A stretch of 64,000 nt of DNA from Lachnospiraceae bacterium MD329 (GCA_010206265.1 VIQV01000026.1:124001-188000); one strand, 5' to 3'; positions 51,735 to 60,984 are shown, counted from the first letter of the stretch. The notes: generated by a model from the letters alone, not told the origin. Made by a program: numbers and translations.

Positions 51735-52892
51735 ATGGATAAAAGAACGTGGGCTGAGGTAAATCTTGATGCCATTGCCCATAACATAAAAGAAATAAGG
51801 AAAATAACTGCGCCCGGAGCGCAGATAATGGCGGTTGTAAAAGCTGACGCCTATGGTCACGGCTTTTTGGAGGTTACAAAAACACTTCTTGAAAACGGCG
51901 CAGACAGACTTGCCGTAGCCGTATTGCAGGAGGGTAAGCAGTTAAGGAGCCGCGGAGTGACTGTGCCTATATTGATTTTGGGAGCAAGCGGAGAAGAAAC
52001 GGCGGAGGAAATAATTAATTTTGATATAACTCCGAGCGTGTTTACATATGACTTCGCTAAGGCGCTTTCATATGAGGCTGAAAAAAAAGAAAAGGTCACT
52101 AAAATTCATATAAAGATAGATACCGGAATGAGCCGTATAGGTTTTTTGGCCGGTGAAAATAATGAAGAAATAGTTGAAGAAATATTGAAAATATCAAGAC
52201 TTCCGTATATTGAGATTGAGGGAATATTCTCGCATTTTGCCACTTCAGATGAATACGACAGGGAATATACTCTGCTTCAGTATTCGCGTTTTACGGACGT
52301 ATGCGATATGTTAGAGGACAGGGGGCTTAGAATCCCTATAAAACATATCTGCAACAGTGCAGGGATAATGATGTATCCTGAAATGCATCTGGATATGGTT
52401 CGTCCCGGAGTAATTCTGTATGGAATGTACCCGTCGGACGATGTGGATAAGGGAAGGCTTGACTTAATACCTGCAATGACGCTGAAATCAACAATAACAC
52501 ACGTTAAAGATGTTGAGGCAGGACGCGGGGTAAGCTATGGAAAGGAGTACATAACCGACAGGAAAATAAAAATCGCAACTGTTCCCATCGGTTATGCAGA
52601 CGGTTATTTAAGAAGGCTTGCAAAGAACGGGAAAATGATAGTAAACGGAACAAAAGTTCCAATCCTCGGAAGAATTTGTATGGACCAATGTATGATTGAC
52701 GTTACAAATGTCCATAATATTGATAAAGGCGACGAGGTAATCATTTTCGGACGCGAGGGCGTTACTGTTGACGACCTTGCGAAATGGCTCGAAACTATAA
52801 ATTATGAGGTTTCCTGCGTAATCGGCAAGCGTATACCGAGAATTTATACTAAAAACGGAGAGGCGGTGAAGATACTGAACTACCTTATGTAG
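51735..52892 (+). CDS. alr: Alanine racemase
   Basis: A fold-type III PLP enzyme that makes D-alanine for peptidoglycan. Lys36 in Val-Val-Lys-Ala-Asp-Ala-Tyr-Gly-His-Gly binds PLP; Arg-Pro-Gly-Val-Ile-Leu-Tyr-Gly and Gly-Arg-Ile-Cys-Met-Asp-Gln are further signatures. 385 residues is the usual size. AGGAG precedes the ATG. The mazEF toxin-antitoxin genes follow, as in many Firmicutes. Confidence 0.96.
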   Translation: MDKRTWAEVNLDAIAHNIKEIRKITAPGAQIMAVVKADAYGHGFLEVTKTLLENGADRLAVAVLQEGKQLRSRGVTVPILILGASGEETAEEIINFDITPSVFTYDFAKALSYEAEKKEKVTKIHIKIDTGMSRIGFLAGENNEEIVEEILKISRLPYIEIEGIFSHFATSDEYDREYTLLQYSRFTDVCDMLEDRGLRIPIKHICNSAGIMMYPEMHLDMVRPGVILYGMYPSDDVDKGRLDLIPAMTLKSTITHVKDVEAGRGVSYGKEYITDRKIKIATVPIGYADGYLRRLAKNGKMIVNGTKVPILGRICMDQCMIDVTNVHNIDKGDEVIIFGREGVTVDDLAKWLETINYEVSCVIGKRIPRIYTKNGEAVKILNYLM

Positions 52893-52952
52893 TTCCTGAC
52901 TGCGGTGTAATGTGGATATGCCGCAAGAAAGAATAAAGGGGGCCTGATTGCT

Positions 52953-53114
52953 TTGTCACGAATAGGAAAAGCCGAAAAGGAGCTGCTTATTAAACAGCTT
53001 GAAAAAGGCTATAAGGAAATGGCGGATATAAATCTTGAATTGGCGCAGACGTGTCTGGAGTCGGATAACGAGAGTCTTTCGCTGTGTGAGGAAAAACTGA
53101 CGGAGTGTGAGTAA
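52953..53114 (+). CDS. Short MazE-type antitoxin lacking the DNA-binding domain
   Basis: A TTG-initiated ORF of 53 codons, preceded by AAAGGGGG, ends two bases before the mazF start. Its [13 protein letters not shown] segment matches the C-terminal, toxin-binding half of MazE/EndoAI-type antitoxins. The N-terminal ribbon-helix-helix DNA-binding half is absent, and only 60 bases separate it from alr, too few to encode it. It probably neutralises MazF but should not bind DNA by itself. Confidence 0.72.
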   Translation: MSRIGKAEKELLIKQLEKGYKEMADINLELAQTCLESDNESLSLCEEKLTECE

Positions 53115-53116
53115 AT

Positions 53117-53467
53117 GTGATTGTAAAACGAGGAGATATTTATTACGCCGATTTGAGTCCGGTCGTCGGAAGTGAACAGGGCGGAATACGGCCTGTGCTT
53201 ATAATTCAGAACGACATCGGTAATAAATACAGCCCCACGGTTATTGCGGCGGCGATAACAAGCCAAATCAATAAGGCTAAAATGCCTACCCATATTGAGC
53301 TTGCCGCAAAGGAATACGGACTTAACAAGGATTCGGTTATATTACTGGAACAAATCAGAACTATTGATAAAAGAAGATTGAGAGAGAGAATAGGAAGAAT
53401 AGATGACGGACTGATGGAAAGCGTAAATAATGCGCTGTCAGTAAGCTTTGGATTAGGTGAAATTTGA
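53117..53467 (+). CDS. mazF: MazF/NdoA-type mRNA interferase toxin
   Basis: A 116-residue endoribonuclease toxin of the PemK/MazF family. The N-terminus [19 protein letters not shown] holds the first conserved block; Arg-Pro-Val-Leu-Ile-Ile-Gln and Ala-Ile-Thr-Ser-Gln carry the catalytic Arg and Thr. The GTG start follows the antitoxin stop by two bases. Confidence 0.95.
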   Translation: MIVKRGDIYYADLSPVVGSEQGGIRPVLIIQNDIGNKYSPTVIAAAITSQINKAKMPTHIELAAKEYGLNKDSVILLEQIRTIDKRRLRERIGRIDDGLMESVNNALSVSFGLGEI

Positions 53468-53498
53468 ATATACTGTGTAGTAGGATTGCTACATATTG

Positions 53499-53527
53499 AA
53501 AGGACTGCCGAAAGGCAGTCCTTTTTT
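53499..53527 (+). terminator. Intrinsic terminator after mazF
   Basis: AAAGGACTGCC and GGCAGTCCTTT flank GAAA and are followed by T residues. Confidence 0.92.
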
Positions 53528-53547
53528 GAGTTTTTTTGGTAAATAAC

Positions 53548-53576
53548 TTGCAAAAGTATATTATGTGTAGTATAAT
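53548..53576 (+). promoter_or_regulatory. Sigma-A promoter of GGDEF gene
   Basis: TTGCAA and TATAAT are 17 bases apart, about 45 bases before the start codon. Confidence 0.75.
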
Positions 53577-53621
53577 AAAAATAAGGAAAATGAATAAAAT
53601 TAAAAGGAAGAGGGGGAGCTG

Positions 53622-54785
53622 ATGGGAAAGTTGGGAACAGGATTTAAACGCGCATTGGAGAAAGTTAACGTTCAGGTATCGCTGCTTACCTGCGCTCTTG
53701 TTATTTTCTCTTCACTGATAATATTTTTGGTGACGTCGGGAATAATGCTTTCGATATTGACTGATGTATATGATGAACGCTCAGACCTCACCTTTGGTAC
53801 GCTTGAATCACATCTTGACGATAGTATTTTCCGAGATGACATATCGGAAAGCGCTTATATGGCTGAAATGAGTTATCTTGCAATGGTAAAGGATAATATG
53901 AAAGTTTCGGAACTATACATATTTAAAAAAGGATATTCCGACAGCATAGAGCGTGTGCTTGATACTGATGACGCAGGTAAAGCAGATTTTGAACATAACA
54001 GAATTGAAACAGGAAAAATAGAAGAAAAGGTAGAGAACATATATCAAATAGGTTATGCTCGTGCGGGTGATTTTATATATACGGACAAAGGATACAGATA
54101 TATGAGATTTTATCCTGTCAGCGCGGGAAGCAGAAACGTAAAGGGCGTTGTCGGAGTAAGTATTGACGTTCAGAAGATTTGGACAATTAAGACTATACTT
54201 CACATACTGATAGCCATAATAATTCTTCTGTGCTGTCTTATATCCATACGTTTTTCAAAAAGAATATTCAGAAAGATTTCAAATCCGCTCTATCAGGATT
54301 CGTCAAATACCGATACTCTTACAGGACTGAAAAATAAAAATTCATATACTGTGGATTTGCATAATATTGAAATGATGAATACTGAACGATACGGAGCTAT
54401 AACCGCGGACCTTAACGGTCTTAAAGAAATAAACGATACTCGCGGACATCAGGCAGGAGATTTATATATTCAGTGCGCGGCGAAAATATTGCGTGATTCA
54501 CTGGAGGGGACCGGTTGTATTGCGTATCGTGTAGGAGGCGATGAATTTACGGTGTTTGCGAAAGATAAGACGCTGGAGGAAATAAAACAGATTGTCGAAA
54601 AAATTGAAGAAACAGCGGCTAAAAATCGTGAACAGAGCGGTTCAACGCTTACAATGTCTATAGGATATGCGAAATTTGATTCGAAGATGGACAGAAATTT
54701 TGCAAAAACAATAGAACGTTCGGATAATATGATGTATGAGAATAAACGTATGTTCTATCAGAAAAAGAATAGGAATATCAGATAA
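53622..54785 (+). CDS. Membrane-bound diguanylate cyclase (GGDEF)
   Basis: Two membrane helices (about residues 19-45 and 190-207) enclose an extracellular sensor-like domain of about 145 residues. The cytoplasmic C-terminus is a GGDEF domain with Leu-Thr-Gly-Leu-Lys-Asn-Lys, Asp-Leu-Asn-Gly-Leu-Lys-Glu-Ile-Asn-Asp and an intact Gly-Gly-Asp-Glu-Phe. It should make cyclic di-GMP. The Arg-x2-Asp inhibitory site usually five residues before GGDEF is absent (Leu-Glu-Gly-Thr instead), so product inhibition through it is unlikely. It is a single-gene unit between two terminators. Confidence 0.9.
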   Translation: MGKLGTGFKRALEKVNVQVSLLTCALVIFSSLIIFLVTSGIMLSILTDVYDERSDLTFGTLESHLDDSIFRDDISESAYMAEMSYLAMVKDNMKVSELYIFKKGYSDSIERVLDTDDAGKADFEHNRIETGKIEEKVENIYQIGYARAGDFIYTDKGYRYMRFYPVSAGSRNVKGVVGVSIDVQKIWTIKTILHILIAIIILLCCLISIRFSKRIFRKISNPLYQDSSNTDTLTGLKNKNSYTVDLHNIEMMNTERYGAITADLNGLKEINDTRGHQAGDLYIQCAAKILRDSLEGTGCIAYRVGGDEFTVFAKDKTLEEIKQIVEKIEETAAKNREQSGSTLTMSIGYAKFDSKMDRNFAKTIERSDNMMYENKRMFYQKKNRNIR

Positions 54786-54788
54786 TTG

Positions 54789-54817
54789 AAAATGAGCGTA
54801 AATACGCTCATTTTTTT
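54789..54817 (+). terminator. Intrinsic terminator after GGDEF gene
   Basis: AAAATGAGCGTA and TACGCTCATTTT form a perfect stem with a two-base A-A turn and seven T. Confidence 0.9.
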
Positions 54818-54828
54818 ACGGGAAATAC

Positions 54829-54857
54829 TTTACAATTTGTCAAAAATTTTATATAAT
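54829..54857 (+). promoter_or_regulatory. Sigma-A promoter of M50-scpAB operon
   Basis: TTTACA and TATAAT are 17 bases apart, 42 bases before the M50 gene. Confidence 0.78.
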
Positions 54858-54899
54858 ATAAATAACTATGTTGGTTTGACATAAATAAAGGAGAAATAT

Positions 54900-55574
54900 A
54901 TGTTTGGATTTAACTTGATGGATATAGTAATGGGAGTTCCGATAACTCTTATAGCGCTGACAGGACACGAATTTGCACACGGCTGGGTATCGTCAAAGCT
55001 GGGTGACCCGACTCCGGAGCGTGACGGACGTCTGACGCTTAATCCAATGGCACATCTTGATGTGATAGGAACGATTCTTATGATACTGACGGGATTCGGC
55101 TGGGCAAAGCCTGTAATAGTTGATCCGAGATATTATAAAAATCAGAAACGAGGTATGGCGCTTACAGCCATTGCAGGACCTATTGCAAATCTGATTATGG
55201 CATTTATTGCAATGCTGATTTTCGCAGTGGTGTTAGTAGTACAGGTCAAGCTTAGCGGAGGTATAATGCCTGAAAATGCGTCAATGGCAGTTCAGATTGT
55301 CTGGAAATTTGCTTTTTTGCTTGCTTACAGAAATCTCTGTTTTATGGTATTCAATCTTATTCCAATACCGCCGCTGGACGGCTCAAAGGTGCTCGGACTG
55401 TTTTTGCCGAACAGAATGTATTACAGAATGTTGCAGTACGAAAGATATGCAATCATTATTATAATGCTGCTTTCAATCTCAGGTGCATTTAACAGAATAA
55501 TCGGAACAGGTGTAAATGTTGTTTTAACAGGAATGATAAATTTAATTGACTTAATAATAGGATTGATATTGTAA
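54900..55574 (+). CDS. Site-2 protease family (M50) metalloprotease
   Basis: A 224-residue polytopic intramembrane protease. His23-Glu24-Phe-Ala-His27 is the zinc site, and Asn-Leu-Ile-Pro-Ile-Pro-Pro-Leu-Asp-Gly in a later helix supplies the third ligand Asp. It has no PDZ domain, as in the short YwhC-like group often found before scpAB. Substrate unknown. AAAGGAG precedes the ATG. Confidence 0.92.
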   Translation: MFGFNLMDIVMGVPITLIALTGHEFAHGWVSSKLGDPTPERDGRLTLNPMAHLDVIGTILMILTGFGWAKPVIVDPRYYKNQKRGMALTAIAGPIANLIMAFIAMLIFAVVLVVQVKLSGGIMPENASMAVQIVWKFAFLLAYRNLCFMVFNLIPIPPLDGSKVLGLFLPNRMYYRMLQYERYAIIIIMLLSISGAFNRIIGTGVNVVLTGMINLIDLIIGLIL

Positions 55575-55585
55575 GGGAAGAAAAT

Positions 55586-56308
55586 ATGGATAAAATATTG
55601 TACAAGCTTGACAGCTTTGAGGGACCTCTCGACCTGCTTTTAACGCTGATACAAAAGAATAAGGTTAGTATTTATGATATTCCTATTGTAGAAATAACGG
55701 CTCAGTATATGGAGGCGATAGAGGGAATAGAGGATATGAACCTTGAAAATACAAGTGAATTTCTTGTTATGGCATCGCATTTGCTGTATATAAAATCGAA
55801 AATGCTGCTCCCGAAAAATGAGGAGGACGACGAAGAGGAAGACCCGCGCGAAGAACTGGCAAGACGTCTTATTGAATATCAGCAGTTTAAAGAGGCGTCA
55901 AAAGAGCTCAGAAAAAGCGAGTTTTCAACTAAATATATGGTGTTTCGCGAGGCGGAAAAGATTGATTTCCCGATTCCCGAATATAACATAAATCATCAGA
56001 CGGACGAGCTTATAGAGGCGTTTAACAGTATATTTCAAAGGCAGATAAGAAAGGCAAAGCCCGAAAAACGCGCATTTTCAAAGATTGTCGGCAGGGAAAA
56101 GGTTTCTGTTGACGATATGGTAGAAAAAATATGTAAACGTTTGAAAAAAAACAGCAGACTGCGTTTTGAAACACTGTTTCAGCCCGAGGACTCAAAACCT
56201 GAAATGATAGCTACATTTTTAGCCGTACTGGAAATGATAAAACTCGGCAGATTGTATGCAAACTATGACGAGGGTAAAAAAGATTTTATTTTGACTACGG
56301 AGAAATAA
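55586..56308 (+). CDS. scpA: Segregation and condensation protein A
   Basis: ScpA is the kleisin of the SMC-ScpAB condensin. The N-terminal Phe-Glu-Gly-Pro-Leu-Asp-Leu-Leu-Leu binds the SMC neck; the C-terminal winged helix ends near Val-Leu-Glu-Met-Ile-Lys-Leu-Gly. 240 residues is typical. One base separates it from scpB. Confidence 0.96.
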   Translation: MDKILYKLDSFEGPLDLLLTLIQKNKVSIYDIPIVEITAQYMEAIEGIEDMNLENTSEFLVMASHLLYIKSKMLLPKNEEDDEEEDPREELARRLIEYQQFKEASKELRKSEFSTKYMVFREAEKIDFPIPEYNINHQTDELIEAFNSIFQRQIRKAKPEKRAFSKIVGREKVSVDDMVEKICKRLKKNSRLRFETLFQPEDSKPEMIATFLAVLEMIKLGRLYANYDEGKKDFILTTEK

Positions 56309-56309
56309 T

Positions 56310-56909
56310 ATGGACAATATTAAATATGCAATAGAAGGGATACTGTTTGCCGCCGGTGAGCCTGTAAAAGCGGCTAAACTGGCGGTGGTACTTGATACTG
56401 ATACTGACACTGTACGTAATGCGGTTGAAGAACTGAAAGCGGAATATGAGCGTGACCGCCGCGGTTTTAATATTATTGATATACTTGAAGGCTATCAAAT
56501 TTGTTCGCGTCCCGAATATTATAGCTACATACAGGAAATATTAGGAGAGCAGAGGAATCAGCCTCTTTCCAATGCGGCAATGGAGGCTCTTGCCATAATT
56601 GCTTATAAACAGCCTATAACTCGCGGACAAGTTGAGCATATACGCGGAGTGAACAGCGACGGCTGTATAAACAGACTGTATGAACGCGGTCTTATAGAGG
56701 AAAAGGGAAGACTGGACGCTCCGGGCAGACCGATACTTTATGTAACAACGCAAAATTTTCTGCGATGTTTTGGACTTACCAATCCTCAGGATTTACCGCC
56801 GCTTGACCTGAGCAGATTAAATCTTGCGTCGGCTCAGGGACTGCAGCTTGAAATAAACGAGGAAACGGGAGAAAAGGTGTCTGAGGAAAAGACGTCCGAG
56901 GAGGAATAA
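56310..56909 (+). CDS. scpB: Segregation and condensation protein B
   Basis: ScpB forms dimers of paired winged helices that bind ScpA. The 199-residue protein has Glu-Gly-Ile-Leu-Phe-Ala-Ala-Gly-Glu-Pro at the N-terminus and Glu-Ala-Leu-Ala-Ile-Ile-Ala-Tyr-Lys-Gln-Pro-Ile-Thr-Arg near residue 90, both diagnostic. Its C-terminal ~20 residues are Glu/Lys-rich and probably disordered. Confidence 0.96.
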   Translation: MDNIKYAIEGILFAAGEPVKAAKLAVVLDTDTDTVRNAVEELKAEYERDRRGFNIIDILEGYQICSRPEYYSYIQEILGEQRNQPLSNAAMEALAIIAYKQPITRGQVEHIRGVNSDGCINRLYERGLIEEKGRLDAPGRPILYVTTQNFLRCFGLTNPQDLPPLDLSRLNLASAQGLQLEINEETGEKVSEEKTSEEE

Positions 56910-56925
56910 CAGGAGGTGAAGTGTT

Positions 56926-57525
56926 ATGATGGCAGTATATATTATACTTATAATAATTGCTGTTATAATGCTTTTAATGCTGCTGCCTGCCGACCTTGTT
57001 ATACACATATCGTATAACGATTCAAAAATTAGGAACGCTATAAATATAAGATACGCATTCCTTAAATTTAAAATTTATCCGCCCGAAAGTAAGGATAAAA
57101 AAACAAAACCGGAAGAAAAAAACGAAAAGAGCAATATACCTGTAATCAAGCCTATAAAAGCGGTTTATAAGGAGCTTAAAGACGATATAAAAAGGCTTGG
57201 AACATACATTATAAAGCGCGCATTGCGTATTAAGGAGCTTAATATATCCGCAAAATTCGGTGTGGGAGACCCTATGTACACGGGTATATTATCGGGAACT
57301 GCAAATGCTGTAGTATATAATGCGGTTGCGTTTCTGGACAGGCATATGACGCTTGATAAATGGAATGTGTCGCTTGACGCAGATTTTGACAACGCGTGTC
57401 TGGACGCAGGAGTATATATTAAAATTCGTACAAGGATTTTGTATGCGGTAAGGCTTGGAATAATGGCAGTGCCGGTACTGAGGAAACTGAAAAAAATAAA
57501 TGGGAGGATAAAACAAGATGGCTGA
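56926..57525 (+). CDS. DUF2953 family membrane-anchored protein
   Basis: An N-terminal membrane helix (about residues 3-22) precedes a beta-rich domain with Phe-Gly-Val-Gly-Asp-Pro-x-Tyr-Thr-Gly, the DUF2953 hallmark. The gene commonly lies between scpAB and ytfJ in sporulating Clostridia, suggesting a sporulation-related role that is not proved. AGGAGGTGA gives a near-perfect ribosome site. It overlaps ytfJ by eight bases. Confidence 0.83.
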   Translation: MMAVYIILIIIAVIMLLMLLPADLVIHISYNDSKIRNAINIRYAFLKFKIYPPESKDKKTKPEEKNEKSNIPVIKPIKAVYKELKDDIKRLGTYIIKRALRIKELNISAKFGVGDPMYTGILSGTANAVVYNAVAFLDRHMTLDKWNVSLDADFDNACLDAGVYIKIRTRILYAVRLGIMAVPVLRKLKKINGRIKQDG

Positions 57526-57967
57526 TAATAAGATAAGTGAAATGATAGCGGACGCGGCTAAGAGTTTCGAATGTATGATTAATGCGAACTCCGTTATAGG
57601 AGAAGTAATGAGAATGGAGGATGGAACGCTTATTGTGCCGGTGTCGAGAGTTTCGTTTGGTTTTGGCAGCGGCGGAAGTGAGTTTGACAGTAAGAAGTCC
57701 TCTGACGCACGATTTGCCGACCCTCTTTTCGGAGGCGGTATGGGAGGCGGAGCGTCGGTTAAAGCAGAGGCATTTTTGGTGATAAATAACGGAAATGTGC
57801 GGCTTATACCTATGAACGGAGGTTCATCTCCTCTCGATAAGCTTGTTGATCTTATGCCGGGAATGATAGATAAAGTCAATAACTTTATGGCGTCAAGAAG
57901 TGAAAAAAAGGCGGCTAAGCAGGCTGCCGAAAATGTAGGAGAATTTCATGATAACAACGAGGGATAA
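57518..57967 (+). CDS. ytfJ: Sporulation protein YtfJ/GerW
   Basis: The 149-residue protein has Val-Ile-Gly-Glu, Gly-Thr-x-Ile-Val-Pro-Val-Ser-Arg-Val-Ser-Phe-Gly-Phe and a Gly-rich segment (Phe-Gly-Gly-Gly-Met-Gly-Gly-Gly), as in YtfJ/GerW of B. subtilis, needed for normal spore germination. GGGAGGA precedes the ATG. Its end overlaps the next radical-SAM gene by 20 bases. Confidence 0.92.
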   Translation: MADNKISEMIADAAKSFECMINANSVIGEVMRMEDGTLIVPVSRVSFGFGSGGSEFDSKKSSDARFADPLFGGGMGGGASVKAEAFLVINNGNVRLIPMNGGSSPLDKLVDLMPGMIDKVNNFMASRSEKKAAKQAAENVGEFHDNNEG

Positions 57968-59789
57968 AATTTTATCAGCAGTAACAAAGCCTACGCGTTA
58001 TACGGGCGGTGAGCTTAATGCGGTTATGAAAGACCCGTCTGATATAGATGTACGATTCGGTTTTTGTTTTGCTGATACCTATGAGATAGCAATGTCGCAT
58101 TTGGGTCTGAAAATACTGTATCACGACCTTAACGACCGTAATGACACATACTGCGAGCGTGTGTTTGCTCCGTGGACAGATATGGAGGAGGAAATGAAAA
58201 AGCACGGTATGCGTCTTTTTGCGCTTGAAACAGGAGATGAAGTTACGCATTTTGATATGCTCGGCTTTACTCTCCAGTATGAGTTGTGCTATTCGAATAT
58301 TGTAAATATGCTTAATCTTGCTGAAATACCTGTACGTTCGAGTGAAAGGGACGAAACATATCCGCTAATCTGCGGAGGCGGACCCTGTGCGTATAATGCA
58401 GAACCTGTTGCTGATATATTTGACTTTTTTATGCTTGGTGAAGGTGAGGATATAATAAACGAGGTTGTAGACGAGTATATCAGATGGAAGAAGAGCGGAA
58501 AAAAGAATAAGCGTGATTACCTTGAAAAGATTGCGGAGATTGAGGGAATATATGTGCCGTCTTTTTATGATGTGGAGTATAACGAAGATAATACTATAAA
58601 AAGTATTACACCTAATAACATTCACGCAAAACCTAAGGTAAAAAAGCGTATTATGACAGACTTTGACGGAGCATATACTCCCGAAACGATAATTGTACCG
58701 TTTGGCGAGGTTGTTCACGACAGGGTAATGCTTGAGGTAATGCGCGGATGTCTGCGTGGCTGCCGTTTTTGTCAGGCAGGATATATTTACCGTCCGCTGA
58801 GAGAACGTAAACCTGAACGGCTTTTGGGTATTGCCGAAAAATTGCTTTCGTGCAGCGGTTATGATGAAATATCTCTGTCATCACTTTCTACAAGTGATTT
58901 CAGCGGACTGAAAGACCTTACGGACGGGCTTTTAAAAATAACAGAGGAAAAGAAAATCGGTCTGTCGTTGCCGTCGCTGAGAATAGATAACTTTTCACTT
59001 GAACTTATGGAAAAAGTGCAGAAGGTGCGTAAAACAGGAATTACATTTGCACCGGAGGCAGGAACACAAAGATTAAGAGATGTTATAAATAAAAATATAA
59101 ACGAAGAAGATATTGTGAAATCCACAGGTATGCTGTTCCGCGGAGGTTGGACAAACGTAAAGCTGTATTTTATGATAGGACTTCCTACGGAAACAATGGA
59201 GGATGTACGGGGTATAGCCGATTTGGCGCAGAAGGTTCTTGACGTTTATTTTGATATCCCCAAGGAGGAGAGGGCAAAGCAGATAAATATAACTGTAAGC
59301 ACATCAAGCTTTGTTCCAAAACCATTTACGGCTTTTCAGTGGGTAAGACAGGATTCGCGTGAAATGCTTATAGAAAAGCAGAATGAATTGAAAAGCGCTA
59401 TTAAATCAAAACGTATACGCTATAACTGGCACGACAATAAGACAAGTTATCTTGAGGGTGTGTTTGCGCGAGGTGACAGACGTCTTGGAGAGGTAATAAT
59501 CAAAGCTGTTGAAAACGGATGTAAGTTTGACGGCTGGGGAGAATACTTTGATTTTGATATGTGGATGAAAACTTTTGATGAACTTGGTATTGACCCTGAT
59601 TTTTATACGGCACGTGAACGCAGTTATGATGAAATTCTGCCGTGGGAGCATATTGATATAGGCATTACGAAAGAGTTTTTTATCCGTGAAAATGAGAAGG
59701 CTAAACAGGCGGTAACTACGCCGAATTGCCGTCAGCAGTGTGCAGGCTGCGGAATAAAGTCGTTTGGCGCGGGGGTATGTTATGAGTAA
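57948..59789 (+). CDS. B12-binding-type radical SAM protein (TIGR03960-like)
   Basis: A 613-residue protein with an N-terminal domain related to B12-binding radical-SAM enzymes. The radical-SAM motif is Cys-Leu-Arg-Gly-Cys-Arg-Phe-Cys (near residue 268), followed by Phe-Ala-Pro-Glu-Ala-Gly-Thr-Gln-Arg. The C-terminus ends with a Cys cluster (Cys-x3-Cys-x2-Cys). Family members are almost always followed by a small TIGR03936-type partner, as here; the reaction is not known. AGGAGA precedes the start. Confidence 0.9.
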   Translation: MITTRDKILSAVTKPTRYTGGELNAVMKDPSDIDVRFGFCFADTYEIAMSHLGLKILYHDLNDRNDTYCERVFAPWTDMEEEMKKHGMRLFALETGDEVTHFDMLGFTLQYELCYSNIVNMLNLAEIPVRSSERDETYPLICGGGPCAYNAEPVADIFDFFMLGEGEDIINEVVDEYIRWKKSGKKNKRDYLEKIAEIEGIYVPSFYDVEYNEDNTIKSITPNNIHAKPKVKKRIMTDFDGAYTPETIIVPFGEVVHDRVMLEVMRGCLRGCRFCQAGYIYRPLRERKPERLLGIAEKLLSCSGYDEISLSSLSTSDFSGLKDLTDGLLKITEEKKIGLSLPSLRIDNFSLELMEKVQKVRKTGITFAPEAGTQRLRDVINKNINEEDIVKSTGMLFRGGWTNVKLYFMIGLPTETMEDVRGIADLAQKVLDVYFDIPKEERAKQINITVSTSSFVPKPFTAFQWVRQDSREMLIEKQNELKSAIKSKRIRYNWHDNKTSYLEGVFARGDRRLGEVIIKAVENGCKFDGWGEYFDFDMWMKTFDELGIDPDFYTARERSYDEILPWEHIDIGITKEFFIRENEKAKQAVTTPNCRQQCAGCGIKSFGAGVCYE

Positions 59790-60435
59790 TTATATTTTGA
59801 AATATTCGCGTGATGACCGCGTAAAATACATATCACATCTTGATTTTGTGCGTTTGTTTCACCGTACAGTCCGCAGAACGGGTATGAACTTTATGTTTAG
59901 TCAGGGTTTTAATCCTCACCCTATAATGACCGTTGCTCAGCCGTTGTCCGTAGGTGTGACGTCTGACTGTGAGTATATGAAAGTTGGCTTTGACGGTGAT
60001 TATACCGAACAGGAAATAATAGATACAGTAAACGGTTCGTTTCCTCAGGGATATAGGATTTTGGCGGCAAAAAAGGTTGATGGGAAGGAAATAGACATAA
60101 CCCGTATAGACAGGGCGGTATATATCGTTGAAACTGAGTATGAGGGCAGTGCAGATATTGAAAGTCTGCTGAAAAACAGTGAATTAAAGGTTATGAAAAA
60201 ATCCAAAAGCGGAGTAAAGGAATCTGATATACGTCCGTATATATACAGTCTTGATAAAATTTCTGATGATAACGGCATTTTGACGCTTAAAATGTGTATC
60301 GCAATCGGCAGTATATATAATTTGAAACCGCAAAGTGTCATTGACGCAATGGAAACATATCTTGATGATTTTAAAGCAGGATTTATGAATGTTCATAGGA
60401 ACTGTATGACAATCGGAGGTAAAGAGCTTTTATGA
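59782..60435 (+). CDS. Radical SAM-associated protein (TIGR03936/DUF2344)
   Basis: A partner of the preceding radical-SAM protein. The N-terminus has Ile-Ser-His-Leu-Asp-Phe-Val-Arg-Leu-Phe-His-Arg and Gln-Gly-Phe-Asn-Pro-His-Pro, the family pattern. ATG 59782 overlaps the upstream stop by eight bases; the frame extends to a TTG at 59764 but GGGGG fits the ATG better. In many genomes ribonuclease G follows; it does not here. Confidence 0.9.
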   Translation: MSNYILKYSRDDRVKYISHLDFVRLFHRTVRRTGMNFMFSQGFNPHPIMTVAQPLSVGVTSDCEYMKVGFDGDYTEQEIIDTVNGSFPQGYRILAAKKVDGKEIDITRIDRAVYIVETEYEGSADIESLLKNSELKVMKKSKSGVKESDIRPYIYSLDKISDDNGILTLKMCIAIGSIYNLKPQSVIDAMETYLDDFKAGFMNVHRNCMTIGGKELL

Positions 60436-60451
60436 ATATTGTAAAAATAGC

Positions 60452-60480
60452 TTGAAAAACTTACCAAAATATGTTACAAT
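60452..60480 (+). promoter_or_regulatory. Sigma-A promoter of VOC-SDR unit
   Basis: TTGAAA and TACAAT are 17 bases apart, 33 bases before the VOC gene. Confidence 0.78.
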
Positions 60481-60513
60481 ATATATAAATAATTTACTTA
60501 GGGAGTGATATAA

Positions 60514-60903
60514 ATGGTACAGGGTATAGAGCATATTGCTATTGTGTCAAAAGATACTGCCGCGCTTAAAGACTGGTATATGAAAATGTACGGCGGAAGA
60601 GTTGTTTATGACAACGGAAAAGGAACGTATTTTTTACAGTTTGCCGACGGAAGTATGATTGAATTTGTTTCTGCGTCATCTGATAAAGCTGCTGACGAGG
60701 AGAAGCAGGCGGGAATAAGACATATAGCCTTTTCGGTAAGTCCGAAGGCTTTTGATGAAATTGTTGCAAAGCTGAAAGCTGACAGCCGTGTAACGGAAGT
60801 GCACGACGTATCTGAAAATGCAAACGGTCTTAAGACATACTGGTATAAGGATATTGAGGACAACTTCTCACATCTTATATATCGTCCTGACCCGTTGCAG
60901 TAA
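60514..60903 (+). CDS. VOC/glyoxalase-fold protein
   Basis: A 129-residue vicinal-oxygen-chelate protein with two beta-alpha-beta modules: Glu-His-Ile-Ala-Ile-Val at the N-terminus and Ile-Arg-His-Ile-Ala-Phe-Ser in the middle place the usual His/Glu metal ligands. It could be a lyase, isomerase or dioxygenase. It precedes a sugar-acid dehydrogenase gene by 81 bases and may handle a related metabolite. Confidence 0.82.
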   Translation: MVQGIEHIAIVSKDTAALKDWYMKMYGGRVVYDNGKGTYFLQFADGSMIEFVSASSDKAADEEKQAGIRHIAFSVSPKAFDEIVAKLKADSRVTEVHDVSENANGLKTYWYKDIEDNFSHLIYRPDPLQ

Positions 60904-60984
60904 ATTCACCGCATAATACTTGCGGACAAATAAACAAGTTAATATTTTTATATTAAATAAACATTAAGAGGAGGAGAATTTAAA

